Assembly: GCA_004556655.1 (NCBI GenBank)
Contig: SFGF01000112.1
Coordinates: 1 to 7,573, forward strand
Source of the DNA: Lachnospiraceae bacterium
Lineage (GTDB): Bacteria; Bacillota; Clostridia; Lachnospirales; Lachnospiraceae
Reading direction: 5' to 3'
DNA length: 7,573 nucleotides
Of the stretch, positions 1 to 5,682 are shown in pieces. Under the pieces are notes generated by a model. It saw only the letters and a list, made by a program, of their open reading frames with translations, was not told where the DNA came from and did not search any database. Positions within the stretch are counted from its first letter, which is position 1; each line of letters opens with the position of its first letter. The position numbers and the translations under genes are program-made.

Positions 1-100
1 CCGGGCAGGCGGGGATAGCTTATTGATACTTGCCCCATTAGGGGCATTGAGTAAGAAGCCCCCACTTCAAACGAAGTTAAGTGGTGGGAGCATGTCACAA
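1..100 (+). mobile_element. Probable right end of an IS200/IS605-type element (hairpins only)
   Basis: Two hairpins lie at the extreme left edge. The first is TGCCCC-ATTA-GGGGCA (31-46). The second is a longer stem with left arm CCCCCACTT (59-67) and right arm AAGTGGTGGG (79-88), carrying one bulged T at 85, and is followed by GAGCATGTCAC. A C-rich left arm, a GTGGTGGGA right arm and a terminal TCAC are how I recall the right ends of IS200/IS605 elements downstream of tnpB, where the same region also serves as the 3' part of the omega RNA. No part of TnpB can be identified, because all frames here are short. Family assignment is by recollection of motif style, not alignment. The exact end, perhaps the TCAC near 98, is a guess. 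Confidence 0.4.
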
Positions 101-170
101 TGGATAGCATCTCCACTGGCATATGGAACAAGAGAATACCATCTGATTGAAGTGTAATAGAATCAGAACC

Positions 171-197
171 AACTGCCCTGTTATTCGCAGGGCAGTT
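171..197 (-). terminator. Hairpin overlapping the 3' end of the lipoprotein gene
   Basis: A perfect 10-bp inverted repeat, AACTGCCCTG (171-180) and CAGGGCAGTT (188-197), has a 7-base loop. The TAA stop of the minus-strand lipoprotein gene (181-183) sits inside the loop, so the last few codons form one arm. Neither side has a clean U-tract: the plus strand continues TTTATTAT and the minus strand GGTTCTGATT. It may therefore be a weak terminator, possibly bidirectional, between the element end on the left and the lipoprotein gene. Confidence 0.55.
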
Positions 198-981
198 TAT
201 TATAAAAGACAATCTTTTCAATTTCCGCATGATTGTTATACCATACAAAAGCTGTTTGAGCGGTATCTTTAAGGAGTTCCTCAACTTGTTGAAAAGACAG
301 TTCCTCGTAGCTTTGAGTTGTTATATTATTCTCATCGGACTCGGGTGAAAGGACATTCCATTCAAAAAATGAGACATCTGTGGAAAGTTTCTCCTGCAGA
401 AGGTATGTTAGAAAATCAGATGAATCGGTGTCGGTACCGGAAGGAGCGGTTGTAAAAATATGACCGTCTTTTTCTGACACGGTAGTGCAGGAACTATAAT
501 TACCAATATACTGGTCAGCATCTACGTAAGGGCAGGGAACAGCGTTGGATATTTGAAGATCATCACTATCGAAAAACTCTTTGATGCCATCTGTAAATTC
601 CAGTAAAAGTCTGCCATTTTCATATCTCAGTACTTTAATATGATCTTCTTCTCCTTTCGGATACAGAGTAATTTCCGATGTGGTTTCATCATATGTATAA
701 CTGTCGTAAAGATCAGAATCTCCCACAGGGCTTCCACAAGCACAATAGTAGCAATAGCTGCCGTCAGCGCCAAAACTGATGGTTTCGTCACAGTTTGTAA
801 AATAGCACCAGTGTGCATTGGTTAAAAAATCAGGAGAAAAATCTGTATCCGGGTTAGATTTTTCTGGCTGAGAATCAAGTTTTTCTGTCTGTAAATCAGC
901 TTCTTTTGATTGGCAGCCGGTAAATGACAGAAGAAATGAAAAAATAATTGCTACGGTACAATTTCGAAATGGATGTTTCAT
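181..981 (-). CDS. Cysteine-rich lipoprotein of unknown function
   Basis: This 266-residue protein begins with a short basic region, a hydrophobic segment (about residues 9-20) and a lipobox F-T-G-C ending at Cys23. It should be cleaved by signal peptidase II and anchored to the outer face of the membrane. A polar Lys/Glu/Ser/Asp linker (24-50) follows. Residues about 55-137 look like a small beta-rich domain with alternating hydrophobic strands and turns such as DGSY and ENGR. Cysteines are unusually many for an exported protein: Cys59, 64, 77, 80, 82, 150, 165 and 265, with a CYYCAC cluster at 77-82 that could form disulfides or bind metal. The ATG is preceded on the minus strand by AAGAAGGAA about 6 bases upstream, which supports this start. 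It is transcribed divergently from the methyltransferase gene. I do not recognise the family and assign no function. Confidence 0.85.
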   Translation of the reverse strand: MKHPFRNCTVAIIFSFLLSFTGCQSKEADLQTEKLDSQPEKSNPDTDFSPDFLTNAHWCYFTNCDETISFGADGSYCYYCACGSPVGDSDLYDSYTYDETTSEITLYPKGEEDHIKVLRYENGRLLLEFTDGIKEFFDSDDLQISNAVPCPYVDADQYIGNYSSCTTVSEKDGHIFTTAPSGTDTDSSDFLTYLLQEKLSTDVSFFEWNVLSPESDENNITTQSYEELSFQQVEELLKDTAQTAFVWYNNHAEIEKIVFYNKLPCE

Positions 982-1007
982 GATAATTCCTTCTTTCTAT
1001 GGAGTAT

Positions 1008-1037
1008 TTTATCACGATATGATCATACGTACAACAA
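1008..1037 (-). promoter_or_regulatory. Weak candidate promoter for the lipoprotein gene
   Basis: On the minus strand a TTGTTG -35-like box (1032-1037) lies 18 bases from GATAAA (1008-1013). Each is an imperfect sigma-A match. Placement about 30 bases upstream of the ATG fits, but A/T-rich DNA yields such matches easily. A perfect 10-bp palindrome, TATGATCATA (1018-1027), falls in the spacer. Confidence 0.25.
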
Positions 1038-1080
1038 TCGGGCTTCAGATCAATTCAAAAATAAGTACAAAATACCTAAA

Positions 1081-1109
1081 TTTATTCATAGTATAACGAT
1101 AGGAATAAT
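1081..1109 (+). promoter_or_regulatory. Weak candidate promoter for the methyltransferase gene
   Basis: AATAAT (1104-1109) matches the -10 consensus at 5 of 6 positions and lies 17 bases after TTTATT (1081-1086), a 3 of 6 match to the -35. An alternative -10, TATAAC (1092-1097), has no good -35. The start site is uncertain, but a promoter is expected here because the upstream gene points the other way. Confidence 0.3.
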
Positions 1110-1148
1110 AGTAAAGTAAAAGCATAATTATTTCAGGAGGAAACTGTT

Positions 1149-2192
1149 ATGACAGGAAAAGAAATTGTATTAAAAGCTATGAGATTTGAAGAAACCCCAC
1201 GTCTTCCGGTTGCGATTTTAGATGGATACGTTTGGATTTTGAGAAAAAATAACATCTCTTTCAGGGAGTTGCTTGAAATGGAAGATGGTGGAGCTGAAGT
1301 TGTAGAAAAAGCCTTTGATGATTTTCAGTCAGATATTGTATATCCCAATATTCATGCATTCAACTTTTTATTTGAAATCATGGGTGGAATTGTTTCATGT
1401 GACAGAAAAGGAGAGGCTTTTGAAGTGACAAAAACTCCTTTGGAAGAAATTAATGATTTCCGGCAATACGATGTTGATAAATTGTGTGAACAGCTGGAAC
1501 AGAAAAAAGAATATGCGGTTGGACTTGGATTGCTGGAAAAATTGAAAAAGTATTATGGTGAGGAAAAGCTGGTCTGTGCGGTATGCGTTGCACCTTTAAC
1601 TCTTGCAGGAATGATGCTGGGAGTACAGAATTTTATGATGCAGCTGTATGATGACGAGGAAGGTACTGTTGCTTTGCTTGAATTTGCCACGGAATTGGTT
1701 GTCAGATTATGTGAATCACAGATTGCCCGGGGAGCGGATGCGGTGTTCATAGCAGATCCGGTTGCATCAGGGGACTTGATCAGTCCGTCGATGTTTGAAG
1801 AATATGCGCTTCCGTATATAAAAGAAGTAACCGGAAGATTGAAAAAATATAATGTTCCGATTATTTTACATATCTGTGGGAATACACAGGCGCGGCTTGA
1901 ACCATTGAAAGAGGCGGGCATTTCCGCATTTTCTCTGGCAGCAGTAGATTTGAAAGAGGCGCTCGAAACGGCAAGAGGACATTATGCGATTTTTGGAAAT
2001 ATGGATCCGTTTTCTGTAATGCAAGCCATGACGTCGGACAAAGTATATCAGACATGCAGGGAATTGGGTGAAATTGCAGGTCTGGAGGGCGGCTATGTGA
2101 TGATGCCGGGTTGTGATCTTCCTCCGGCAGCTCCGTTGGAAAATGTCCAGGCAATGGTCAAAGCAGCTCATGACACTGTACTATCAGTTTGA
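1149..2192 (+). CDS. UroD-family corrinoid-linked methyltransferase (MtaA-like)
   Basis: This 347-residue protein has the length and layout of the uroporphyrinogen decarboxylase superfamily, in the branch of MtaA/MtbA/CmuA-type methyltransferases rather than heme-pathway HemE. The start MTGKEIVLKAMRFEETPRLP fits that branch. Its diagnostic zinc motif H-x-C...C is visible as His241, Cys243 and Cys322 (HICGN and PGCDLP). Known relatives use this zinc to activate a thiol, such as coenzyme M, or otherwise move a methyl group to or from a corrinoid protein; the likely site here is the cytoplasm. The DPVASGD segment (203-209) is part of the barrel core. AGGAGG lies 8 bases before the ATG. No corrinoid-binding protein, MttB-type methyltransferase or activator lies in the window, so substrate and acceptor are unknown. 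Family is fairly sure; specific reaction is not. Confidence 0.85.
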   Translation: MTGKEIVLKAMRFEETPRLPVAILDGYVWILRKNNISFRELLEMEDGGAEVVEKAFDDFQSDIVYPNIHAFNFLFEIMGGIVSCDRKGEAFEVTKTPLEEINDFRQYDVDKLCEQLEQKKEYAVGLGLLEKLKKYYGEEKLVCAVCVAPLTLAGMMLGVQNFMMQLYDDEEGTVALLEFATELVVRLCESQIARGADAVFIADPVASGDLISPSMFEEYALPYIKEVTGRLKKYNVPIILHICGNTQARLEPLKEAGISAFSLAAVDLKEALETARGHYAIFGNMDPFSVMQAMTSDKVYQTCRELGEIAGLEGGYVMMPGCDLPPAAPLENVQAMVKAAHDTVLSV

Positions 2193-2226
2193 TTTGAAAC
2201 TTTTTTCTCCAAATCATTTAGATTTC

Positions 2227-2255
2227 TTTACGTGACACAAAATTCACGCTATAAT
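2227..2255 (+). promoter_or_regulatory. Sigma-A promoter of the SLC1-type symporter gene
   Basis: TTTACG (2227-2232) and a perfect TATAAT (2250-2255) are spaced by 17 bases. Transcription would start near 2262. That leaves a roughly 50-base leader before the ATG at 2312 and places an upstream in-frame ATG at 2258 outside the transcript. No good terminator separates this promoter from the methyltransferase gene, so read-through is possible. Confidence 0.65.
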
Positions 2256-2311
2256 GAATGCAGGAAAAATGTGGTGCACAAAAATCTAATAATGTGACGA
2301 GGGAGAGAGTA

Positions 2312-3562
2312 ATGAAGAAAAACAAAAAGACAAGAAATCTGACACTGGCAATTTTCATCGGACTGATTCTGGGTATTGTTTTCGGACTTTTGATGCCGGG
2401 ACGTTTTGAGTGGGCGAATCCGGCCATATCACTTGTATCCGGTCTGTATATGAATGCCCTTCGAATGATGATTTATCCATTGGTATTCTGCTCGCTGATT
2501 GTGGGTATCAAAGGAATCGGAAGCATTTCAGCAACCGGTAAAGTTGGCGGGCAGGCAGTACTGTATTATGTTTGTACCACACTGTTTGCAAGTTTACTGG
2601 GACTGTTTCTGCCGAAAGCGCTGGGACTTGGACAGGGTGTAACCATTGAGATGGCAGAGAGCAGTGTGGAAGCGACGGAATTTACCAGTATTCTGGATAC
2701 CATTACCAATCTGATTCCGTCCAATCCGGTTGCGGCTTTTGCAGAAGGCAACATGCTGCAGGTACTTGTATTTGCGATTATCATTGGAATTACCTGCCTG
2801 TCGCTGGGAGAGAAAGCGGAGCCATTTGTAAAAGTTGTGGAAGCGGTCAATGATATTTCTATCAAAATAGTTTCAGTGGTTATGCTGTTTACTCCCATTG
2901 GAGTATTCTGTTCCATTTCTTCAGTGGTTTATGCAAACGGAACAGAGACGATTCTTGCATTGGCTAAGGTGTTGATTGCGCTGTATCTGACCATGTTCCT
3001 GTATATTGTGATCGTGTATGGCGGAATGGTAAAAGGAATCGGAAAATGCGGAATCGGAAAATTCTTTGGAACTGTTATGCCGGCTGCCCTGAATGCTTTT
3101 GGTACCTGTTCCAGCTCGGCTACACTGCCGATCAGCAAAAGATGTGCCGATGAACTGGAAGTTCCCAACGAGATTTCATCCATGGCACTTCCTCTTGGAG
3201 CTACAATCAATATGGATGCAGTATCCATCCTTATGTCGTTTATGATTGTATTTTTTGCAAATGCCTGTGGTGTTCCCGTAAGTTTCGGAATGCTGGCAAT
3301 CGTATTGCTCAGCAATACACTTTTAAGTATCGGAACACCTGGAGTACCGGGCGGTGCAATCGCATCATTTGCTGCCCTTGCCTCTATAGCAGGACTTCCG
3401 ACCGGAATCATGGGAGTTTACATCAGCGTTAATACTCTTTGTGATATGGGTGCGACCTGCTGTAACGTTTTGGGAGATCTTGCATGTTCTGTGGCAATGA
3501 AGAGAACCGTCAAACTGGATACGGCAGAAATTGCAGGCAGTAAAAAAACTGATAAAAACTGA
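2312..3562 (+). CDS. Dicarboxylate/amino acid:cation symporter (DAACS/SLC1 family)
   Basis: This 416-residue membrane transporter belongs to the glutamate-transporter fold family (GltPh-like), which couples solute uptake to Na+ or H+. Hallmarks in order are the HP1 serine motif CSSSAT (266-271), the TM7 motif LPLGATINMD (293-302), the HP2 tip GTPGVPGG (341-348) and the TM8 motif CDMGATCCNVLGD (377-389). Asp378, Asn385 and Asp389 match conserved binding or cation residues. The GltPh Arg397 position is Ala381, and the TM7 NMDGT motif reads NMDAV. Arg397 holds the side-chain carboxylate of Asp/Glu, so a neutral or atypical substrate is more likely than glutamate. I chose the ATG at 2312, which has a GGGAG-type ribosome site and gives the normal basic MKKNKKTRN start, over 2258, which lies upstream of the predicted transcript. 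The frame ends with TGA TAA TAA. Confidence 0.9.
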   Translation: MKKNKKTRNLTLAIFIGLILGIVFGLLMPGRFEWANPAISLVSGLYMNALRMMIYPLVFCSLIVGIKGIGSISATGKVGGQAVLYYVCTTLFASLLGLFLPKALGLGQGVTIEMAESSVEATEFTSILDTITNLIPSNPVAAFAEGNMLQVLVFAIIIGITCLSLGEKAEPFVKVVEAVNDISIKIVSVVMLFTPIGVFCSISSVVYANGTETILALAKVLIALYLTMFLYIVIVYGGMVKGIGKCGIGKFFGTVMPAALNAFGTCSSSATLPISKRCADELEVPNEISSMALPLGATINMDAVSILMSFMIVFFANACGVPVSFGMLAIVLLSNTLLSIGTPGVPGGAIASFAALASIAGLPTGIMGVYISVNTLCDMGATCCNVLGDLACSVAMKRTVKLDTAEIAGSKKTDKN

Positions 3563-3581
3563 TAATAACTGATAATAACTG
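3548..3581 (+). repeat. Three tandem decamers across the symporter stop codon
   Basis: ACTGATAAAA, ACTGATAATA and ACTGATAATA follow head to tail (3548-3577), with a partial fourth ACTG. Each unit contains TGATAA, so the gene ends in stacked stops (TGA TAA TAA in frame). It probably arose by replication slippage at the 3' end of the gene. No other role is evident. Confidence 0.8.
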
Positions 3582-3603
3582 TTTGCAAGGTAAACATTCT
3601 TGA

Positions 3604-3660
3604 ACACCAATAAAAAGAGCAGTCATTTCATAGAAGAAATGGCTGTTCTTTTATTGGTGT
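3604..3660 (+). terminator. Long hairpin terminator after the symporter gene
   Basis: The left arm (3604-3629, starting ACACCAATAAAA) and right arm (3636-3660, ending TTATTGGTGT) are almost fully complementary over about 25 bp with one bulged A and a 6-base loop. The core AAAAGAGCAGTCATTT with AAATGGCTGTTCTTTT, followed by T-rich DNA, is a classic intrinsic terminator. Extra outer pairing (ACACCAATAAAA with TTTTATTGGTGT) may make it work in both directions. Its core closely matches the terminator at 5079-5117. Confidence 0.9.
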
Positions 3661-3768
3661 ACATGGTGATTTAAGCGAATAAGTGCAAAGAAAATGCGAA
3701 TCATATAATAGGTCACAGAGTGAACAGTAATCTTGAGTTTTCAAGTGAATGGAAAGGAGACGATGTGT

Positions 3769-4283
3769 ATGAGCAATCGTCTGCGATATGAAACCAGCCC
3801 ACTATGGAATGATGGAATTTGCTTCTTGCCATTGCAAAACAGTGGAAAACAAACAGGAAAAAAACTGCTGAATATTTGCCCGAAGCTTTGATGAGAAACA
3901 TGGAGGATTTGGTCAGGCTCCCAAGTTTCCAACTCCTCACAATCTGATTTTTCTTATGTTATATTCTATCATCACCCACGACGATCATGCTTTCCACCAG
4001 GTGAAGGCCACTCTGGAAAAAATGCGGCGGGGAGGGATTTTTGATCACATTGGTTATGGCTTTTCACGGTATTCTGCCGATAATTTTTATCTGGTTCACA
4101 TTTTGAGAAAATGCTTTATGACAATTCACGGATGATCCTTGCCTGTGAGGTGGCTTATAAAGTCTCGGGAGAGCGTCTGTTGAAGCGAAAGAATATCCTG
4201 CTGGACACAGCCTGTTTCTGACAGCCTTGCTGCTATATCTTCATCCTCCGAAGAAAATCATACCTGTCTACCGCAATTCAATG
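3769..4283 (+). pseudogene. yyaL: Decayed YyaL/DUF255 thioredoxin-domain protein remnant
   Basis: Four fragments of one gene appear in order, in shifting frames. The true start MSNRLRYETSP (3769) has a good AAGGAGA ribosome site and runs to a TGA at 3889. From 3887 a second frame reads FDEKHGGFGQAPKFPTPHN and later MRRGGIFDHIGYGFSRYS. At 4097 one base, probably a C of a Pro codon, is missing, and from 4099 the frame shifts to the family hallmark HFEKMLYDN. Near 4180 it jumps again to the C-terminal motif EYPAGHSLFLTALLLYL with PPKKII. Intact family members have roughly 600-700 residues; only about 170 codons remain. The thioredoxin-like domain with its CHWCH motif, most of the six-hairpin barrel and the tail are lost. 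TATAAT at 3704-3709 may be the old promoter's -10. No product is expected to function. Confidence 0.88.
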
Positions 4284-4312
4284 AATAATTCCTATATTTT
4301 TTGTCTCATATC

Positions 4313-4341
4313 TGGAAAAATTCAAGAATGTCTGCTATTAT
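4313..4341 (+). promoter_or_regulatory. Candidate promoter of the ferritin operon
   Basis: TGGAAA (4313-4318) and TATTAT (4336-4341), 17 bases apart, are fair sigma-A matches (4 and 5 of 6). They sit about 35 bases before the ferritin ATG, immediately after the yyaL-like remnant. Confidence 0.5.
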
Positions 4342-4358
4342 AGAGGCAAATCTTGAAT
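4320..4358. promoter_or_regulatory. Inverted repeat flanking the ferritin -10 (possible operator)
   Basis: ATTCAAGA (4320-4327) and TCTTGAAT (4351-4358) are perfect 8-bp inverted repeats separated by 23 bases. One arm lies between the -35 and -10 and the other just after the expected start site. Because the first arm would not be transcribed, an RNA hairpin is unlikely and a looping or dimer-of-dimers operator is the better guess. It does not resemble the textbook Fur or PerR boxes. Confidence 0.35.
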
Positions 4359-4376
4359 GAAAAGAGGAGGATAAAC

Positions 4377-4889
4377 ATGTTAGATAAAAAAGTAGTTGAA
4401 TTGTTGAATCAGCAGGTAAATAAAGAATTTTATTCTGCCTATCTGTATCTGGATTTCTCAAATTATTATTATGATCAGGGCTTGGACGGCTTTGGTAACT
4501 GGTATAAGATTCAGGCACAGGAAGAACGTGATCATGCGATGCTCTTTGTACAGTATCTGCAGAATAACGGTGAGAAAGTTGTTCTTGAGGCTATCGCAAA
4601 ACCGGGTGTGGAATTGTCAAGTGCAAAAGCAGTTCTGGCAGAAGGACTGAAACATGAGCAGTATGTAACCAGCCTGATTCATAACATTTATGATGCGGCA
4701 TATTCGGTGAAAGATTTCCGTACCATGCAGTTCCTTGACTGGTTTGTAAAAGAGCAGGGCGAAGAGGAAACGAACGCAGAAGGTCTGGTAAAGAAGTTTG
4801 AATTGTTTGGAGACGATCCAAAGAGTCTTTATATGCTGGATAATGAACTGGGAGCCCGTGTATACTCTGCACCTTCTCTGGTACTGTAA
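4377..4889 (+). CDS. ftnA: Non-heme bacterial ferritin
   Basis: This 170-residue protein is a full-length ferritin of the FtnA type. Family members form 24-subunit cytoplasmic shells that oxidise Fe(II) and store it as a ferric mineral. The diiron ferroxidase residues fall at the same positions as in E. coli FtnA: Glu17, Glu50 and His53 (EERDH), Glu94 (KHEQY) and Gln127 with Glu130 (KEQGEEE); Tyr24 is also present. No heme-binding Met of the bacterioferritin type stands out. The start is the ATG at 4377, 6 bases after a perfect AGGAGG (4365-4370), not an in-frame TTG 24 bases upstream. The stop at 4887-4889 is one base from the next start, so both genes are almost surely one transcript. A possible operator surrounds its promoter. 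Confidence 0.95.
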   Translation: MLDKKVVELLNQQVNKEFYSAYLYLDFSNYYYDQGLDGFGNWYKIQAQEERDHAMLFVQYLQNNGEKVVLEAIAKPGVELSSAKAVLAEGLKHEQYVTSLIHNIYDAAYSVKDFRTMQFLDWFVKEQGEEETNAEGLVKKFELFGDDPKSLYMLDNELGARVYSAPSLVL

Positions 4890-4890
4890 T

Positions 4891-5073
4891 ATGAAGAACC
4901 CGGAGAAAATCCTATGCTCCTGCTATAAAGTGACAAAAGGCGATGTGGCAAAAGCTGTTAAAGATGGCGCCACCTGTTTTAAAGAAGTAAAAAAAGCCAC
5001 AAAAGCAGGCAAAGCATGCGGAAAATGTAAGAAGAAAGTCAAGAAACTGACGAAAAAATTATTAGAGAAATAG
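4891..5073 (+). CDS. Bfd-like [2Fe-2S] protein, partner of ferritin
   Basis: This 60-residue protein has the four-cysteine pattern of bacterioferritin-associated ferredoxin: Cys9-x-Cys11, 31 residues, Cys43-x2-Cys46. That is the same spacing as Cys4/6/38/41 of E. coli Bfd. Such proteins carry a [2Fe-2S] cluster and pass electrons into a ferritin shell to release stored iron. Here the partner is presumably the ferritin encoded one base upstream. There is an extra Cys29. About a third of the residues are Lys (20 of 60), mainly in the C-terminal half, giving a very basic protein. The ATG at 4891 starts the domain cleanly; longer in-frame starts lie inside the ferritin gene and add unrelated sequence. 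No good ribosome site precedes it, so translation is probably coupled to ferritin termination. The role is inferred from family and position. Confidence 0.88.
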   Translation: MKNPEKILCSCYKVTKGDVAKAVKDGATCFKEVKKATKAGKACGKCKKKVKKLTKKLLEK

Positions 5074-5078
5074 TAATG

Positions 5079-5117
5079 AAAAGAGCGGTCATTTTGAAAA
5101 AAATGGCCGTTTTTTTT
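5079..5117 (+). terminator. Intrinsic terminator of the ferritin-Bfd operon
   Basis: AAAAGAGCGGTCATTT pairs with AAATGGCCGTTTTTTT around a short A-rich loop and ends in a run of eight T. It begins six bases after the stop of the Bfd-like gene. Sequence and wobble-pair positions closely follow the core of the terminator at 3604-3660. Confidence 0.93.
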
Positions 5118-5158
5118 GCGATATTTTACCTTTATTTTACAAAAACATCCGGTTTGAT

Positions 5159-5186
5159 TTGATATTGCTGTTGTCTAATATATATG
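5159..5186 (+). promoter_or_regulatory. Candidate promoter before the ppk1 remnant
   Basis: TTGATA (5159-5164) lies 16 bases before TATATG (5181-5186). Another pair, TTGATT (5154-5159) with TAATAT (5176-5181), is nearly as good, so the exact boxes are unclear. A promoter is expected here because a strong terminator lies just upstream. It probably now serves the phosphate transporter. Confidence 0.4.
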
Positions 5187-5218
5187 TATGTATTTATTAA
5201 TACGAAGGAGAAGTGAGT

Positions 5219-5673
5219 ATGAGCAAACAGGATGTATATATGAATCGGGAATTATCATGGCTGAAGTTTAATGAGCGGGTATTGGAAGAAGCAGAGAGCG
5301 ATAAAGTACCTTAAATATCCGTATCATCAGCATTGTAGGACGTTATCTGGAGCATTCCCGAATCTATATTTTCGGATGCGGAGAAAGACAGAAACTCTAC
5401 ATTGCATCAGCCGATTTTATGACCAGAAATACTCTTCGCCGTGTAGAGGTGGCAGCGCCTATTTATGATCCGGAACTTCGCAGCCAGCTGAATGAAATGT
5501 TCATTACTATGTTGAGTGACAATCAGCAGGCTAGAGAACTACAAAATGATGGAAATTATATAAGGCTGCAGGCAGAGGGGGCTCCTTTGAATTCTCAGGA
5601 ATATTTTTTTTCCCAGGCATATGCACAGAAACAGGGGATGGAAGCGGAAACAAGTAGCAAAGAGATACGATAG
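5219..5673 (+). pseudogene. ppk1: Polyphosphate kinase remnant with the catalytic core deleted
   Basis: The start is intact: AAGGAG is 8 bases before ATG 5219, and the frame reads the PPK1 N-terminal signature YMNRELSWLKFNERVLEEAE, then stops at 5312-5314. In another frame from 5311 comes the PPK1 C-terminal region: NIRIISIVGRYLEHSRIYIF, then SADFMTRNTLRRVEVAAP, ending at 5671-5673 (about 120 codons). PPK1 is usually near 700 residues, so roughly 500 in the middle are missing, including the autophosphorylated histidine. PPK1 normally makes polyphosphate from the terminal phosphate of ATP. Neither fragment can do this. The join near 5310-5315 is a single clean internal deletion that also shifts the frame. 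The remnant's stop overlaps the ribosome site of the Na+/Pi transporter gene, implying an old operon. Confidence 0.92.
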
Positions 5674-5682
5674 GAGAAAATC

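Noticed and set aside
2..154. Open frame at the left edge that might be the end of a TnpB protein
   Set aside because: Its translation shows no TnpB motif, and it runs through the hairpins and past the probable element end, so it is more likely non-coding.
2258..2311. 18-residue N-terminal extension of the symporter
   Set aside because: It lies at or before the predicted transcription start, has no ribosome site and is unlike family N-termini.
2929..3411. 160-codon minus-strand open frame opposite the symporter
   Set aside because: It mirrors a well-supported transporter gene and has no ribosome site or family resemblance.
3548..3581. Tandem decamers as a CRISPR or origin iteron array
   Set aside because: Units are too short, contiguous and few; simple slippage at the stop codon explains them.
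3713..3940. Minus-strand open frames opposite the yyaL-like remnant
   Set aside because: The plus strand shows clear family motifs; the minus-strand frames have no recognisable content or start signals.
4353..4376. TTG start adding 8 residues to ferritin
   Set aside because: The ATG at 4377 has a perfect AGGAGG and gives the normal ferritin N-terminus with matching residue numbering.
4798..4890. 31-residue extension of the Bfd-like protein inside the ferritin gene
   Set aside because: It is out-of-frame ferritin DNA; the cysteine domain is complete from the ATG at 4891.
5271..5468. 65-codon plus-strand open frame across the ppk1 deletion junction
   Set aside because: It reads neither PPK1 frame and has no ribosome site; it is an overlap artefact.
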